This document shows positions 23,707-33,751 of a stretch of 64,000 bases of DNA, one piece after another. Origin of the DNA: Rattus norvegicus (lineage: Eukaryota > Chordata > Mammalia > Rodentia > Muridae); NCBI RefSeq assembly GCF_036323735.1, contig NC_086027.1, forward strand, positions 89,598,662-89,662,661. The letters run 5' to 3'. The notes below the pieces were generated by a model. That model searched no databases, was not told the origin of the DNA, and saw only the letters and a list, made by a program, of their open reading frames with translations. Position numbers and translations under genes: made by a program. How positions within the stretch are numbered: position 1 is the stretch's first letter; each line of letters begins with the position of its first letter.

Positions 23707-25054
23707 TGTGTCTATATCTGTACATCTGTATTTCAGAGATAGCAGAATTATAGATGAGCCAGTAGGTATTGACAATAACAGGAACTATGTCCTATAGTCT
23801 ACTTATTAGAGTGAATGAAAATAGAAGTAAGTACATATTGGTGCCTTTAAACTGTAAAATGAGTAGGTGATTCAAAGGTCAAACTGACTGATTATCTTCT
23901 AAATATTCCCTCCTCTTAAAATATATCCTATTTATATGATAGTGTCCTCCACATTATGTGACCTCTACATTCGTCACAGACAGCCACAGTATTCTATAAT
24001 TCAATGTTCCATGAGCCAGGGTGAAATGGTCTCTTTACAAAACCAAGTTTGAAAGCAAAATTATGCTTTGCCACTCCTCTTAATTCTTAGCAAACATACC
24101 TTTCATCGTTTTGATACCTTGAGTACATTATCTTTCATGGGATTCGTAAAGGTCACAGAAGACAATTTCCTTTCTAAATATATGCCATGTGGACCTCGAA
24201 GATTTGATTTGTTTGAAGATGAGCCTTTTAATGCTTCCTTTTTTTCCTACCTCTGTCTACTCTGTTAATGCATCAGGGATATTCTAAGCCATGCAGCCTG
24301 TGCTTAGATTCCTGGCATGTTTCGTTTATCCTTCATCATGGCATTCATGATCTAAGTCACTTTGAAATGATCACAATGGCTGGATAGCATGTTGATTTCT
24401 GTGAAGAATGTCATGTAGCAAAAATGTAGACTGAGTCTGTCCATAAACAAAAGGGTTTACGGATAGCAATGTTCACATATGCTTGCATTCATTCATCTGT
24501 GCGATGGAAAATTCTACAATATTCTGTCTCTACTGAGCTCCCAACTGAGTATATGGACAATGACAGCTTAGAGGTGAAATCAGACATTTAAATATTATAT
24601 ACGGTATAAAAGATGTCCCTATGGAACTGTTTTCTATTTTCCAATACCAAACAACCAATGTAAACAAATCCTTCATTACTCTATTTTATCAGTTATTTCA
24701 ATATTCTGTAGACTAACTGCAGTGTGTTTAATATCAGAGATGAAAGACATTTTTCTCTTTATTTAAATGTATCATGAGGTATACTTTGATTTAAGGGGCT
24801 GGGGGCATAAATAATCTGTGGTCCATTTTTGTTTTTGTCTCTGCCTCAATAAACATGAACTGTGGTGGGATGGGGCCATGACTTTTCTATGAGCATGCTT
24901 AAGTGAAACATAAACTCATATGAAAAGGCTAGCACAGTTTTTTTCCACGCATCTGTAACAATGTTGACTGCTGTCAGGTTGTCAGAGATCTGAGAGATTT
25001 TATTGTCCTGACTTAAAAAATTAGTTTGAAAAAAAATCCCTTTTATTAGGCTTT
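23705..25054. other. Unique DNA, no gene seen
   Basis: No recognised repeat or gene. Confidence 0.4.
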
Positions 25055-25058
25055 GTGC

Positions 25059-25111
<53 letters not shown>
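25055..25111. repeat. (TG)n microsatellite
   Basis: TGCG units at the left followed by about 24 pure TG units. Confidence 0.97.
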
Positions 25112-25112
<1 letters not shown>

Positions 25113-25351
25113 TGTTGTGGGATTTTGTCCACTACCTTGCTATTGAGTGCAATAGACATAATATTACAATATTGGCAGCTATGGGCATATCAGTTTCCAT
25201 AAGCCTGAAAATCTAGATGGATTTTGAGTGTTTATGAAACAAGGCATAGACATACTATTGTCCATCTTCTAAGTCAGATAGAAGAAGTGTTCTTAGCAGA
25301 CAGAGATATACTAGAAATACATTTATACCTGCACATGGGTTGGGGAAGATA

Positions 25352-25367
25352 GTTTACTGGATTACTT
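25352..25367. repeat. Left target-site duplication of the 10-kb L1 complex
   Basis: GTTTACTGGATTACTT here is repeated exactly at 35551-35566. Together they bracket the minus-strand L1 and everything nested in it. Confidence 0.97.
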
Positions 25368-26124
25368 TTTTTTTTATTAACTTGAGTATTTCTTTCTTTT
25401 TTTTTTTTTTTTTATTAACTTGAGTATTTCTTATATACATTTCGAGTGTTATTCCCTTTCCCGGTTTCCGGGCAAACATCCCCCTCCACCCTCCCCTTCC
25501 TTATGGGTGTTCCCCTCCCCACCCTCCCCCTTATTTTCGCCCTCCCCCCAACAGTCTAGTTCACTGGGGGTTCAGTCTTAGCAGGACCAAGGGCTTCCCC
25601 TTACACTGGTGCTCTTACTAGGATATTCATTGCTACCTATGGGGTCAGAGTCCAGGGTCAGTCCATGTATAGTCTTTAGGTAGTGGCTTAGTCCCTGGAA
25701 GCTCTGGTTGCTTGACATTGTTGTACTTTTGGGGTCTCGAGCCCCTTCAAGCTCTTCCAGTTCTTTCTCTGATTCCTTCAACGGGGGTCCTATTCTCAGT
25801 TCAGTGGTTTGCTGCTGGCATTCACCTCTGTATTTGCTGTATTCTGGCTGTGTCTCTCAGGAGTGATCTACATCCGGCTCCTGTTGGTCTGCACTTCTTT
25901 GATTCATCCATCTTGTCTATATGGGTGGCTGTATATGTATGGGCCACTTGTGGGGCAGGCTCTGAATGCGTGTTCCTTCAGTCTCTGTTTTAATCTTTGC
26001 CTCTCTCTTCCCTGCCAAGGGTATTCTTGTTCCCCTTTTAAAGAAGGAGTGAAGCATTCACATTTTGATCATCCGTCTTGAGTTTCATTTGTTCTAGGCA
26101 TCTAGGGTAATTCAAGCATTTGGG
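25368..26124 (-). other. L1 3' UTR with duplicated A tail
   Basis: The minus-strand 3' UTR of the large L1 includes a strongly G-rich tract (C-rich on the plus strand at about 25480-25560) that could form G-quadruplexes, a known property of rodent L1 3' UTRs. The end is odd: ATTAACTTGAGTATTTC (plus-strand sense) occurs at 25376-25392 and again at 25414-25430, each preceded by a T tract, so the last 3' UTR bases and the A tail are present twice. Confidence 0.9.
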
Positions 26125-29100
26125 CTAATAGCCACTTATCAATGAGTGCATACCATATATGTCTTTCTGTGATTGGGTTAGCTCACTCAGGATGATATTT
26201 TCCAGTTCCAACCATTTGCCTATGAATTTCATAAACTCATTGTTTTTGATAGCTGAGTAATATTCCATTGTGTAGATGTACCACATTTTCTGTATCCATT
26301 CCTCTGTTGAAGGGCATCTGGGTTCTTTCCAGCTTCTGGCTATTATAAATAAGGCTGCGATGAACATAGTGGAGCACGTGTCTTTTTTATATGTTGGGGC
26401 ATCTTTTGGATATATGCCCAAGAGAGGTATAGCTGCATCCTCAGGCAGTTCAATGTCCAATTTTCTGAGGAACCTCCAGACTGATTTCCAGAATGGTTTT
26501 ACCAGTCTGCAACCCCACCAACAATGGAGGAGTGTTCCTCTTTCTCCGCATCCTCGCCAGCATTTGCTGTCACCTGAGTTTTTGATCTTAGCCATTCTCA
26601 CTGGCATGAGGTGAAACTCAGGGTTGTTTTGATTTGCATTTCCCTTATGACTAAAGATGTTGAACATTTCTTTAGGTGTTTCTCAGCCATTCGGCATTCC
26701 TCAGCTGTGAATTGTTTGTTTAGCTCTGAACCCCATTTTTTAATAGGGTCATTTGTCTCCCTGCAGTCTAACTTCTTGAGTTCTTTGTATATTTTGGATA
26801 TAAGGCCTCTATCTGTTGTAGGATTGGTAAAGATCTTTTCCTAATCTGTTGGTTGCCGTTTTGTGCTAACCACAGTGTCCTTTGCCTTACAGAAGCTTTG
26901 CAGTTTTATGAGATCCCATTTCTTGATTCTTGATCTTAGAGCATAAGCCATTGGTGTTTTGTTCAGGAAATTTTTTCCAGTGCCCATGTGTTCCAGATGC
27001 TTCCCTAGTTTTTCTTCTATTAGTTTGAGTGTGTCTGGTTTGATGTGGAGGTCCTTGATCCACTTGAACTTAAGCTTTGTACAGGGTGATAAGCATGGAT
27101 CGATCTGCATTCTTCTAAATGTTGACCTCCAGTTGAACCAGCACCATTTGCTGAAAATGCTACCTTTTTTCCATTGGATGGTTTTGGCTCCTTTGTCAAA
27201 AATCAAGTGACCATAGGTGTGTGGGTTCATTTCTGGGTCTTCAATTTTATTCCATTGGTCTATCTGTCTGTCTCTGTACCAATACCATGCAGTTTTTATC
27301 ACTATTGCTCTGTACTACTGCTTGAGTTCAGGGATAGTGATTCCCCCTGAAGTCCTTTTATTGTTGAGGATAGTTTTAGCTATCCTGGGTTTTTTGTTAT
27401 TCCAGATGAATTTGCAAATTGTTCTGTCTAACTCTTTGAAGAATTGGATTGGTATTTTGATGGGGATTGCATTGAATCTGTAGATCGCTTTTGGTAAAAT
27501 GGCCATTTTTACTATATTAATCCTGCCAATCCATGAGCATGGGAGATCTTTCCATCTTCTGACGTCTTCTTCAATTTCTTTCTTCAGTGTCTTGAAGTTC
27601 TTATTGTACAGATCTTTTACTTGCTTGGTTAAAGTCACACCGAGGTACTTTATATTATTTGGGTCTATTATGAAGGGTGTCGTTTCCCTAATTTCTTTCT
27701 CGGCTTGTTTCTCTTTTGTGTAGAGGAAGGCTACTGATTTATTTGAGTTAATTTTATACCCAGCCACTTTGCTGAAGTTGTTTATCAGCTTTAGTAGTTC
27801 TCTGGTGGAACTTTTGGGATCACTTAAATAAACTATCATATCATCTGCAAATAGTGATATTTTGACTTCTTCTTTTCCGATCTGTATCCCCTTGACCTCC
27901 TTTTGATATCTGATTGCTCTGGCTAGAACTTCAAGAACTATATTGAATAAGTAGGGAGAGAGTGGGCAGCCTTGTCTAGTCCCTGATTTTAGTGGAATTG
28001 CTTCAAGTTTCTCTCCATTTAGTTTAATGTTAGCAACTGGTTTGCTGTATATGGCTTTTAGTATGTTTAGGTATGGGCCTTGAATTCCTATTCTTTCCAG
28101 GACTTTTATCATGAAGGGGTGTTGAATTTTGTCAAATGCTTTCTCAGCATCTAATGAAATGATCATGTGGTTTTGTTCTTTCAGTTTGTTTATATAATGG
28201 ATCACGTTGATGGTTTTCCGTATATTAAACCATCCCTGCATGCCTGGGATGAAGCCTACTTGATCATAATGGATGATTGTTTTGATGTGCTCTTGGATTC
28301 GGTTTGCCAGAATTTTATTGAGTATTTTTGCGTCGATATTCATAGGGGAAATTGGTCTGAAGTTCTCTTTCTTTGTTGGGTCTTTGTGTGGTTTAGGTAT
28401 AAGAGTAATTGTGGCTTCATAGAAGGAATTCGGTAGGGCTCCATCTGTTTCAATTTTGTGCAATAGTTTGGATAATATTGGTAGGAGGTCTTCTATGAAG
28501 GTTTGATAGAATTCTGCAGTAAACCCGTCTGGACCTGGGCTCTTTTTGGTTGGGAGACCTTTAATGACTGTTTCGATTTCCTTAGGAGTTATGGGGTTGT
28601 TTAACTGGTTTATCTGTTCCTGATTTAACTTCGGTACCTGGTATCTGTCTAGGAAATTGTCCATTTCCTGCAGATTTTCAAGTTTTGTTGAATATAGGCT
28701 TTTATAGTAAGATCTGATGATTTTTTGAATTTCCTCTGAATCTGTAGTTATGTCTCCCTTTTCATTTCTGATTTTGTTAATTTGGACACACTCTCTGTGT
28801 CCTCTCGTTAGTCTGGCTAAGGGTTTATCTATCTTGTTGATTTTCTCAAAGAACCAACTTTTGGTTCTGTTGATTCTTTCTATGGTCCTTTTTGTTTCTA
28901 CTTGGTTGATTTCAGCTCTGAGTTTGATTATTTCCTGCCTTCTACTCCTCCTGAGTGTATTTGCTTCTGTTTGTTCTAGAGCTTTTAGGTGTGCTGTCAA
29001 GCTGCTGACATATGCTCTTTCCTGTTTCTTTCTGCAGGCACTCAGCGCTACGAGTTTTCTCTTAGCACAGCTTTCATTGTGTCCCATAAGTTTGGATATG

Positions 29101-29775
29101 TTTTACCTTCATTTTCATTAAATTCTAAAAAGTTTTTAATTTCTTTCTTTATTTCTTCCTTGACCAGGTTATCATTGAGTAGAGCATTGTTCAATTTCCA
29201 CATATATGTGGGCATTCTTCCCTTATTGTTATTGAAGACCAGTTTTAGGCCGTGGTGGTCTGATAGCATGCATGGGATTATTTCTATCTTTCTGTACCTG
29301 TTGAGGCCCGTTTTTTGACCAACTATATGGTCAATTTTGGAGAAAGTACCATGAGGAGCTGAGAAGAAGGTATATCCTTTTGCTTTAGGATAGAATGTTC
29401 TATAAATATCCGTTAAGTCCATTTGGCTCATGACTTCTCTTAGTCTGTCTATGTCTCTGTTTAATTTCTGTTTCCATGATCTGTCCATTGATGAGAGTGG
29501 GGTGTTGAAATCTCCTACTATTATTGTGTGAGGTGCAATGTGTGTTTTGAGCTTTAGTAAGGTTTCTTTTACATATGTAGGTGCCCTTGTATTTGGGGCA
29601 TAGATATTTAGGATTGAGAGTTCATCTTGGTGGATTTTTCCTTTGATGAATATGAAGTGTCCTTCCTTATCTTTTTTGATGACTTTTAGTTGAAAATTGA
29701 TTTTATTTGGTATTAGAATGGCTACTCCAGCTTGCTTCTTCTGACCATTTGCTTGGAAAGTTGTTTTCCAGCCTT
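26125..29775 (-). pseudogene. L1 ORF2 (endonuclease / reverse transcriptase), broken
   Basis: This is the main part of L1 ORF2p, which nicks genomic DNA and reverse-transcribes L1 RNA at the nick. Open segments in order on the minus strand are about 29775-29048 (endonuclease C-terminal half with VGDFNTPLSS, where D and N are catalytic-core residues), 29087-27315 (reverse transcriptase with the FADD active site near 27851-27840), 27302-26844 and 26667-26125 (C-terminal CX3CX7HX4C zinc knuckle-like motif). Breaks visible: a frameshift near 29060, TAG stops at 27317-27315 and 26843-26841, and a 2-base loss near 26617 compared with the copy at 46126-48832. The first 64 codons lie beyond the RNF11 insertion. 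Confidence 0.96.
29762..29775. repeat. Left target-site duplication of RNF11 retrocopy
   Basis: TGTTTTCCAGCCTT matches 33504-33517. The sequence is L1 ORF2, and joining the two flanks at this word restores a continuous L1 reading, which proves that the retrocopy entered an existing L1. Confidence 0.93.
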
Positions 29776-29841
29776 CCTTTTTTTTTTTTTTTTTTTTTTA
29801 AGTCTTCCAAGACCAATTTAAGAGATTCCTTGTATCAATGT

Positions 29842-30193
29842 TGTCTTAGGGTTTCCATTGCTGTGAAGAGACACAATGACCAAACAACTCTTATAAACTC
29901 TTATAAAGGACACCATTTAATTGGGGCTGGCTTACAGGTTCTGAGGTTCAGTTCATTATCATCATGGTGGGAAGCATGGCAGTGTCCAGGGAGGCATGGC
30001 GCTGGAGGAGCTGAGAGTTCTACATCTTGTTCCAAAGGTAAACAGGAGAAATCTGGCTCTTACATGGCTAGGAGGAAGGTCTCAAAGCCCACCCCAACAG
30101 TGACACACTTCCTCCAAAGGCCACACCTACTCCAACAAGGCCACACCTCCTAATAGTGCCATTCCCTGGGCCAACCATATTCAAACCACCACA
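29842..30193 (-). mobile_element. Solo LTR-like repeat, antisense
   Basis: Minus-strand sense TGTGGTGGTTTGAATATGG to CCTAAGACA, i.e. TG...CA ends. It is flanked by the 5-bp duplication AATGT at 29837-29841 and 30194-30198, the size expected for class III (ERVL/MaLR-like) LTR integrations. It carries ATTAAA (TTTAAT on the plus strand at 29916-29921), a possible polyadenylation signal. The same repeat occurs at 49955-50268. No internal viral genes are present, so it is a solo LTR. Family name not assigned. Confidence 0.82.
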
Positions 30194-30538
30194 AATGTAA
30201 ACATAATTTAAAGTATATCCAAGCAGTTCAATTTGTATAAGCTTCTCTTGCACCTTTTCCTTGGTTAGGTTTTCTAAATATTTCAAATTCCAGAGCCATA
30301 CTGAAACAAATCTTGCCCATTTCTAAATGTTACACCTGCTTTAGGAAACTTTAAAGCTATTCAGTTTCTAAGTGTGTGCTTAAATCATAGGAAATACAAT
30401 GCCATGAAACTTCCCTACGTTTTAAAAAATGATTTGGGATAAAGTCTGATTCCTTAATATGTAAAGGCTGCCACTAAGGTGACCTGCTTATTTTTCTTGA
30501 CATACACAGAGAAAAACAGAACAGTAAACACTCTGTGT

Positions 30539-30540
<2 letters not shown>

Positions 30541-30581
<41 letters not shown>
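30541..30581. repeat. (TG)n microsatellite in RNF11 3' UTR
   Basis: About 20 TG units. Confidence 0.95.
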
Positions 30582-30586
<5 letters not shown>

Positions 30587-30825
30587 CAACTTAAGTTTAT
30601 GCATGGGTTTTTTTAAAAAAAGATTTGATATTCTAGGGAACATGTTAACTCTTAACTTAACTCTTAACTTTAAGCACTGATGGCTGTATTATAACTTTTA
30701 ATAATTTAGTAGATGCTAAAAATTGATGGTTCTTAACATAGTTATGTACAGAATAACGTTAAAAGGAATAGCAATCACCCAAGAGCACTCATTTGAGAGT
30801 ACTTTTCTGAGACAGAAGGAGTCTG

Positions 30826-30861
30826 TTGTTGTTGTTGTTGCTAGTGGTGGTGGTGGTGGTA
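30826..30861. repeat. (GTT)n / (GGT)n trinucleotide runs
   Basis: Five GTT units followed shortly by six GGT units, within the RNF11 retrocopy 3' UTR. Confidence 0.92.
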
Positions 30862-32722
30862 TTATTCTTACCAAAGGCTTCAACATGACAGACTGGGAAA
30901 AGGATTTTTTACAAATTTTGAGAACCTAGGAAAAAAGTCTGACTGTAATACTTGATGACACATGTGTATAATTAGAAAACATAAGGATTAGAAAAGAATT
31001 ATCACTAAAAATATGGCACAACTTCAGCTGTTTCCTCCAAATTTACTTTATAATTGGGTGGATATAAATTAATGAACAGAATTTAAGCAAGAGATACATG
31101 ACCATTTAACAGAACCTGATAATCTAATTTCAGTATTTTCCAAGTTCATCTTTAAGTATTTCCATCATGGGATCCACTGGGAAACTAAGCAAGGTTATGA
31201 ACACTGAACAATTAATTGACTGAATGTCAATTAACTATTTATGACATAATTTCTTCCATAACGCAATCATGAGGGCCTTCAAGAAGCTTTTGGATGTAAA
31301 AACGTGTTAGTCAAGTACTCAACACAATATAAAAGAACATCATTTCTCTCATTTGTAAGGTGGAGTGCTTCTGTTCATCATTTTTAACTACAATGTCACT
31401 GAGTAGAAGGAACAAATTACCTCCAGAACATAAGGAAAAATAAACACATGCTAAATGGATAAACATTACATCTTTACTAGACCATTTCTACCTCTAATCC
31501 TTCAGACGTGTAGAGATTTAGAGTGTTCTTACATTAATTGCAAGAAAAAGGAGAAGTTCCTTTGAGATCACAACTATGAAGTCATTTGGTTATACAAATC
31601 CTGCTGCATTGGTGTGCAAAACATGAAACACATTTACCTGTCCTGTCAGTCACTTAGCGAGACTTAACAGATATACCTTTCTGTGAAACAGACTAGATGT
31701 GTTTTTGTAACTTCAATAACCCCAGCACTACAGTAACAAGAGATGCAGTATCCTTTTGCTATGGTTCCAGACGGTGGGGAAAGAGGTCACAGGAAAGAGA
31801 ATCAAAACTGTTACAGCTGAGAAACTTCTCTAAGTTTCATCATGGTGCCACCTTCATTTTTACATAAGCATGGTGGCATAGTTCAAAGCTCAATAAATCA
31901 GAAATATTAATATTTGAATTTCAACTTGACTTTGAATTATCACCATTTTAACAACCAAAACAATAAGACACACAAGGAAGGGGATATCAAATCCACTTTG
32001 CTAGCCTTGGTTTCCTGACACATCAACTCATTTTTAATAGAAAAGGGATAGTACATCTCAGTTTGCTCACAAGCTAGGAGATCACTTTGAATTCTGCATT
32101 TCCTAACTGCAAACAGAACATAGCACTTACAACAGGTTATAAATAAACTGGTTTTCAAGCATAGAGCCAGCCCCAACGATAATACACTATTTAAAAAGAC
32201 CTAAGGCAATGAATTCCATTTCCAATGGAACAAAAGAACTGTGCAAACAAGCTTAAAACTACTTTTTGGTGCCAGTGTTATAAAATGTAGCTTTTAATAA
32301 AACCTTGACCCAAATGTCAGTAACTTTTCAGAAAAGAATTTGGGTGGGAGAAGAAACTTATTTCATTTAGGAAAAATAACAACTATATCTTTTTCTTAAG
32401 CTTCAACACACACGATTTAAACATGTACAGTTGCTGTAACACTTTACACAATTCCTATGTACTGGAGCAAGAACAAGGTCTGATGACAATTATATTTTAA
32501 ACACTGGGTCAAGGCTTTACATAAAAATACCATCCATCCTACTTTCCCCCTAAGTTTCTAAAATATCACATACTTTCCTCAACATCTGCAGCCATCCAGG
32601 AATCTGTAGGAAACTTTTGTGCATGATCTTAATTCCTAATCCCTGGCTCTTTGGGCTCAGTGACAAAAGATCAAAACCACCAAAGCTGATGGTTCACTTG
32701 AAGTCAGACGAGACACCCTGGC

Positions 32723-33187
32723 TCAATTAGTCTCATAGGATGAAAGCAGGGCTGCGTCAACTGGCTCCATGCAGGAGGGGCACGTGAAGGATCTCATCAA
32801 CCAGTCATCTATACAGTCCAGGTGATAGATGTGCATGCACGGCAGAAATCGAATTGGGTCCCCATAGACAAAGTCCATCATACAGATCACACATTCTCGG
32901 ATCTTTTTTTCTGATCCATCTCTTCCAGGGTCATACCCTCCTTTAGGCAGATGCTGTATAAGGCCTATTCTCTGAGCTATTCTAATTTGTTCCTCTTCAG
33001 TCAGCTGAGTTGCTAGCCGAGCCTGGCTAGGTGTCGGATGATAGACCGGAACAGGAACTTGTTCCTGATATGGCGGCGGTGGCTCCTGATCTGGCTCCGT
33101 CCCCTCGCCAAAGCTAGCCCGGTCGGACTGAGACTCGTGAAGCAGGGAGATGTCATCCGAAGTCGGGGATTTGAGGCAATTCCCCAT
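32723..33187 (-). CDS. RNF11 retrocopy, intact 154-codon RING-H2 E3 ligase frame
   Basis: The frame encodes 154 residues, the normal RNF11 length. RNF11 is a small membrane-anchored E3 ubiquitin ligase/adaptor that works with NEDD4-family ligases and the A20 complex in NF-kB and TGF-beta signalling. Visible features: Met-Gly-Asn-Cys start (Gly2 for myristate, Cys4 for palmitate), PPPPY motif at residues 36-40 for WW-domain ligases, and a complete RING-H2 finger with Cys99, Cys102, Cys117, His119, His122, Cys125, Cys136 and Cys139. Compared with the human protein as I recall it, I see two changes: Ala at 56 (Thr) and Gly at 84 (Val). There are no introns, frameshifts or stops. The copy sits in an L1 with a poly(A) tail, so it is a retrocopy. 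Whether it is expressed or merely young cannot be judged from sequence. Confidence 0.93.
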   Translation of the reverse strand: MGNCLKSPTSDDISLLHESQSDRASFGEGTEPDQEPPPPYQEQVPVPVYHPTPSQARLATQLTEEEQIRIAQRIGLIQHLPKGGYDPGRDGSEKKIRECVICMMDFVYGDPIRFLPCMHIYHLDCIDDWLMRSFTCPSCMEPVDAALLSSYETN

Positions 33188-33503
33188 CTTCCGGGGCTGG
33201 GGTGTATGCTTGAGATCTGCGCGGTGTCCTCAGAGATTGCTCACACTGTCTGCCGGGTGATGTCTGAAAGCACGAATCTGAATGGATCAGGCAGATGGCT
33301 GGGGTGTTTAAATAGCTTCCTTCTCCTTTATCCTTTCAGAATAAAGTCCAAACTCACAACGAGCACGCCCTATTCACCCAACATCACAGCCTAGAGATTA
33401 TCGGATTGTCTATTTCTTCCCAATCCCACCTCCCTAATTCAAGCCACCCACCCTGCAAACTAACATTTGCAGTAGATTCTCAAAGTCCCTGTATTCATCA
33501 TTG
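33188..33503 (-). other. 5' leader of the RNF11 retrocopy
   Basis: About 315 bases precede the RNF11 ATG inside the duplication. The part next to the ATG (33188-33260) has several CpGs, as expected for an RNF11 5' UTR. The outer part (about 33300-33503) is AT-richer and includes TTCAGAATAAAGTCCAAACT, which faintly recalls an ancient L2-type repeat, suggesting that the copied RNA began upstream of the usual start or had an alternative first exon. Confidence 0.6.
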
Positions 33504-33517
33504 TGTTTTCCAGCCTT
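33504..33517. repeat. Right target-site duplication of RNF11 retrocopy
   Basis: TGTTTTCCAGCCTT, the partner of 29762-29775; L1 ORF2 sequence resumes directly. Confidence 0.93.
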
Positions 33518-33692
33518 TCACTCTGAGGTAGTGTCTGTCTCTGTCTCTGAGGTGTGTTTCCTGTAGGTAGCAGAATGCAGGGTCCTCGTTGCAGATCCAG
33601 TTTGTTAATCTATGTCTTTTTACTGGGGAGTTGAGGCCATTGATATTGAGAGATATTAAGGAATAGTGATTATTTTTTCCTGTTATATTCAT
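33518..33692 (-). pseudogene. L1 ORF2 N-terminus (start of endonuclease), cut by insertion
   Basis: The first ~60 residues of L1 ORF2p: ATG at 33692, then an SLNINGLNSP-type start with the Asn characteristic of the endonuclease active site, and LQETHLR holding the catalytic Glu. The frame is open until the RNF11 insertion. The rest of the protein continues at 29775. Confidence 0.95.
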
Positions 33693-33751
33693 ATTTGGAT
33701 GTGAGGTTATGTTTGTGTGCTTTTCTTCTCATTGTTTTGTTGCCAAGACGA

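Larger units (their letters stand above)
30199..32722 (-). other. RNF11 retrocopy 3' UTR
   Basis: AT-rich sequence between the RNF11 stop codon and the LTR insertion. It contains a (TG)n run (about 30541-30581) and a GTT/GGT run (about 30826-30861). That it is RNF11 3' UTR is inferred from its position between the stop codon and the poly(A) tail within one target-site duplication. Confidence 0.8.
29776..33503 (-). mobile_element. RNF11 processed retrocopy (whole insertion)
   Basis: An intronless, reverse-transcribed copy of RNF11 mRNA: 5' leader (33503-33188), complete reading frame (33187-32723), long 3' UTR (32722-29800) and a 22-base poly(A) tail seen as T's at 29778-29799. It is bounded by a 14-bp duplication and lies in ORF2 of the L1, in the same orientation. 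A solo LTR interrupts its 3' UTR. No AATAAA or ATTAAA is visible in the 42 bases of RNF11-side sequence between the LTR and the tail; the nearest ATTAAA is inside the LTR. Either the 3' end uses a weak signal or the original signal has mutated. Confidence 0.93.

Noticed and set aside
26276..29318. Plus-strand open frames (74-123 codons) across the large L1
   Set aside because: Antisense shadows of L1 ORF2, repeated at other L1 copies in the window in the same relative places.
33038..33394. 118-codon plus-strand frame overlapping RNF11
   Set aside because: Antisense of the RNF11 N-terminus and leader; no domain.
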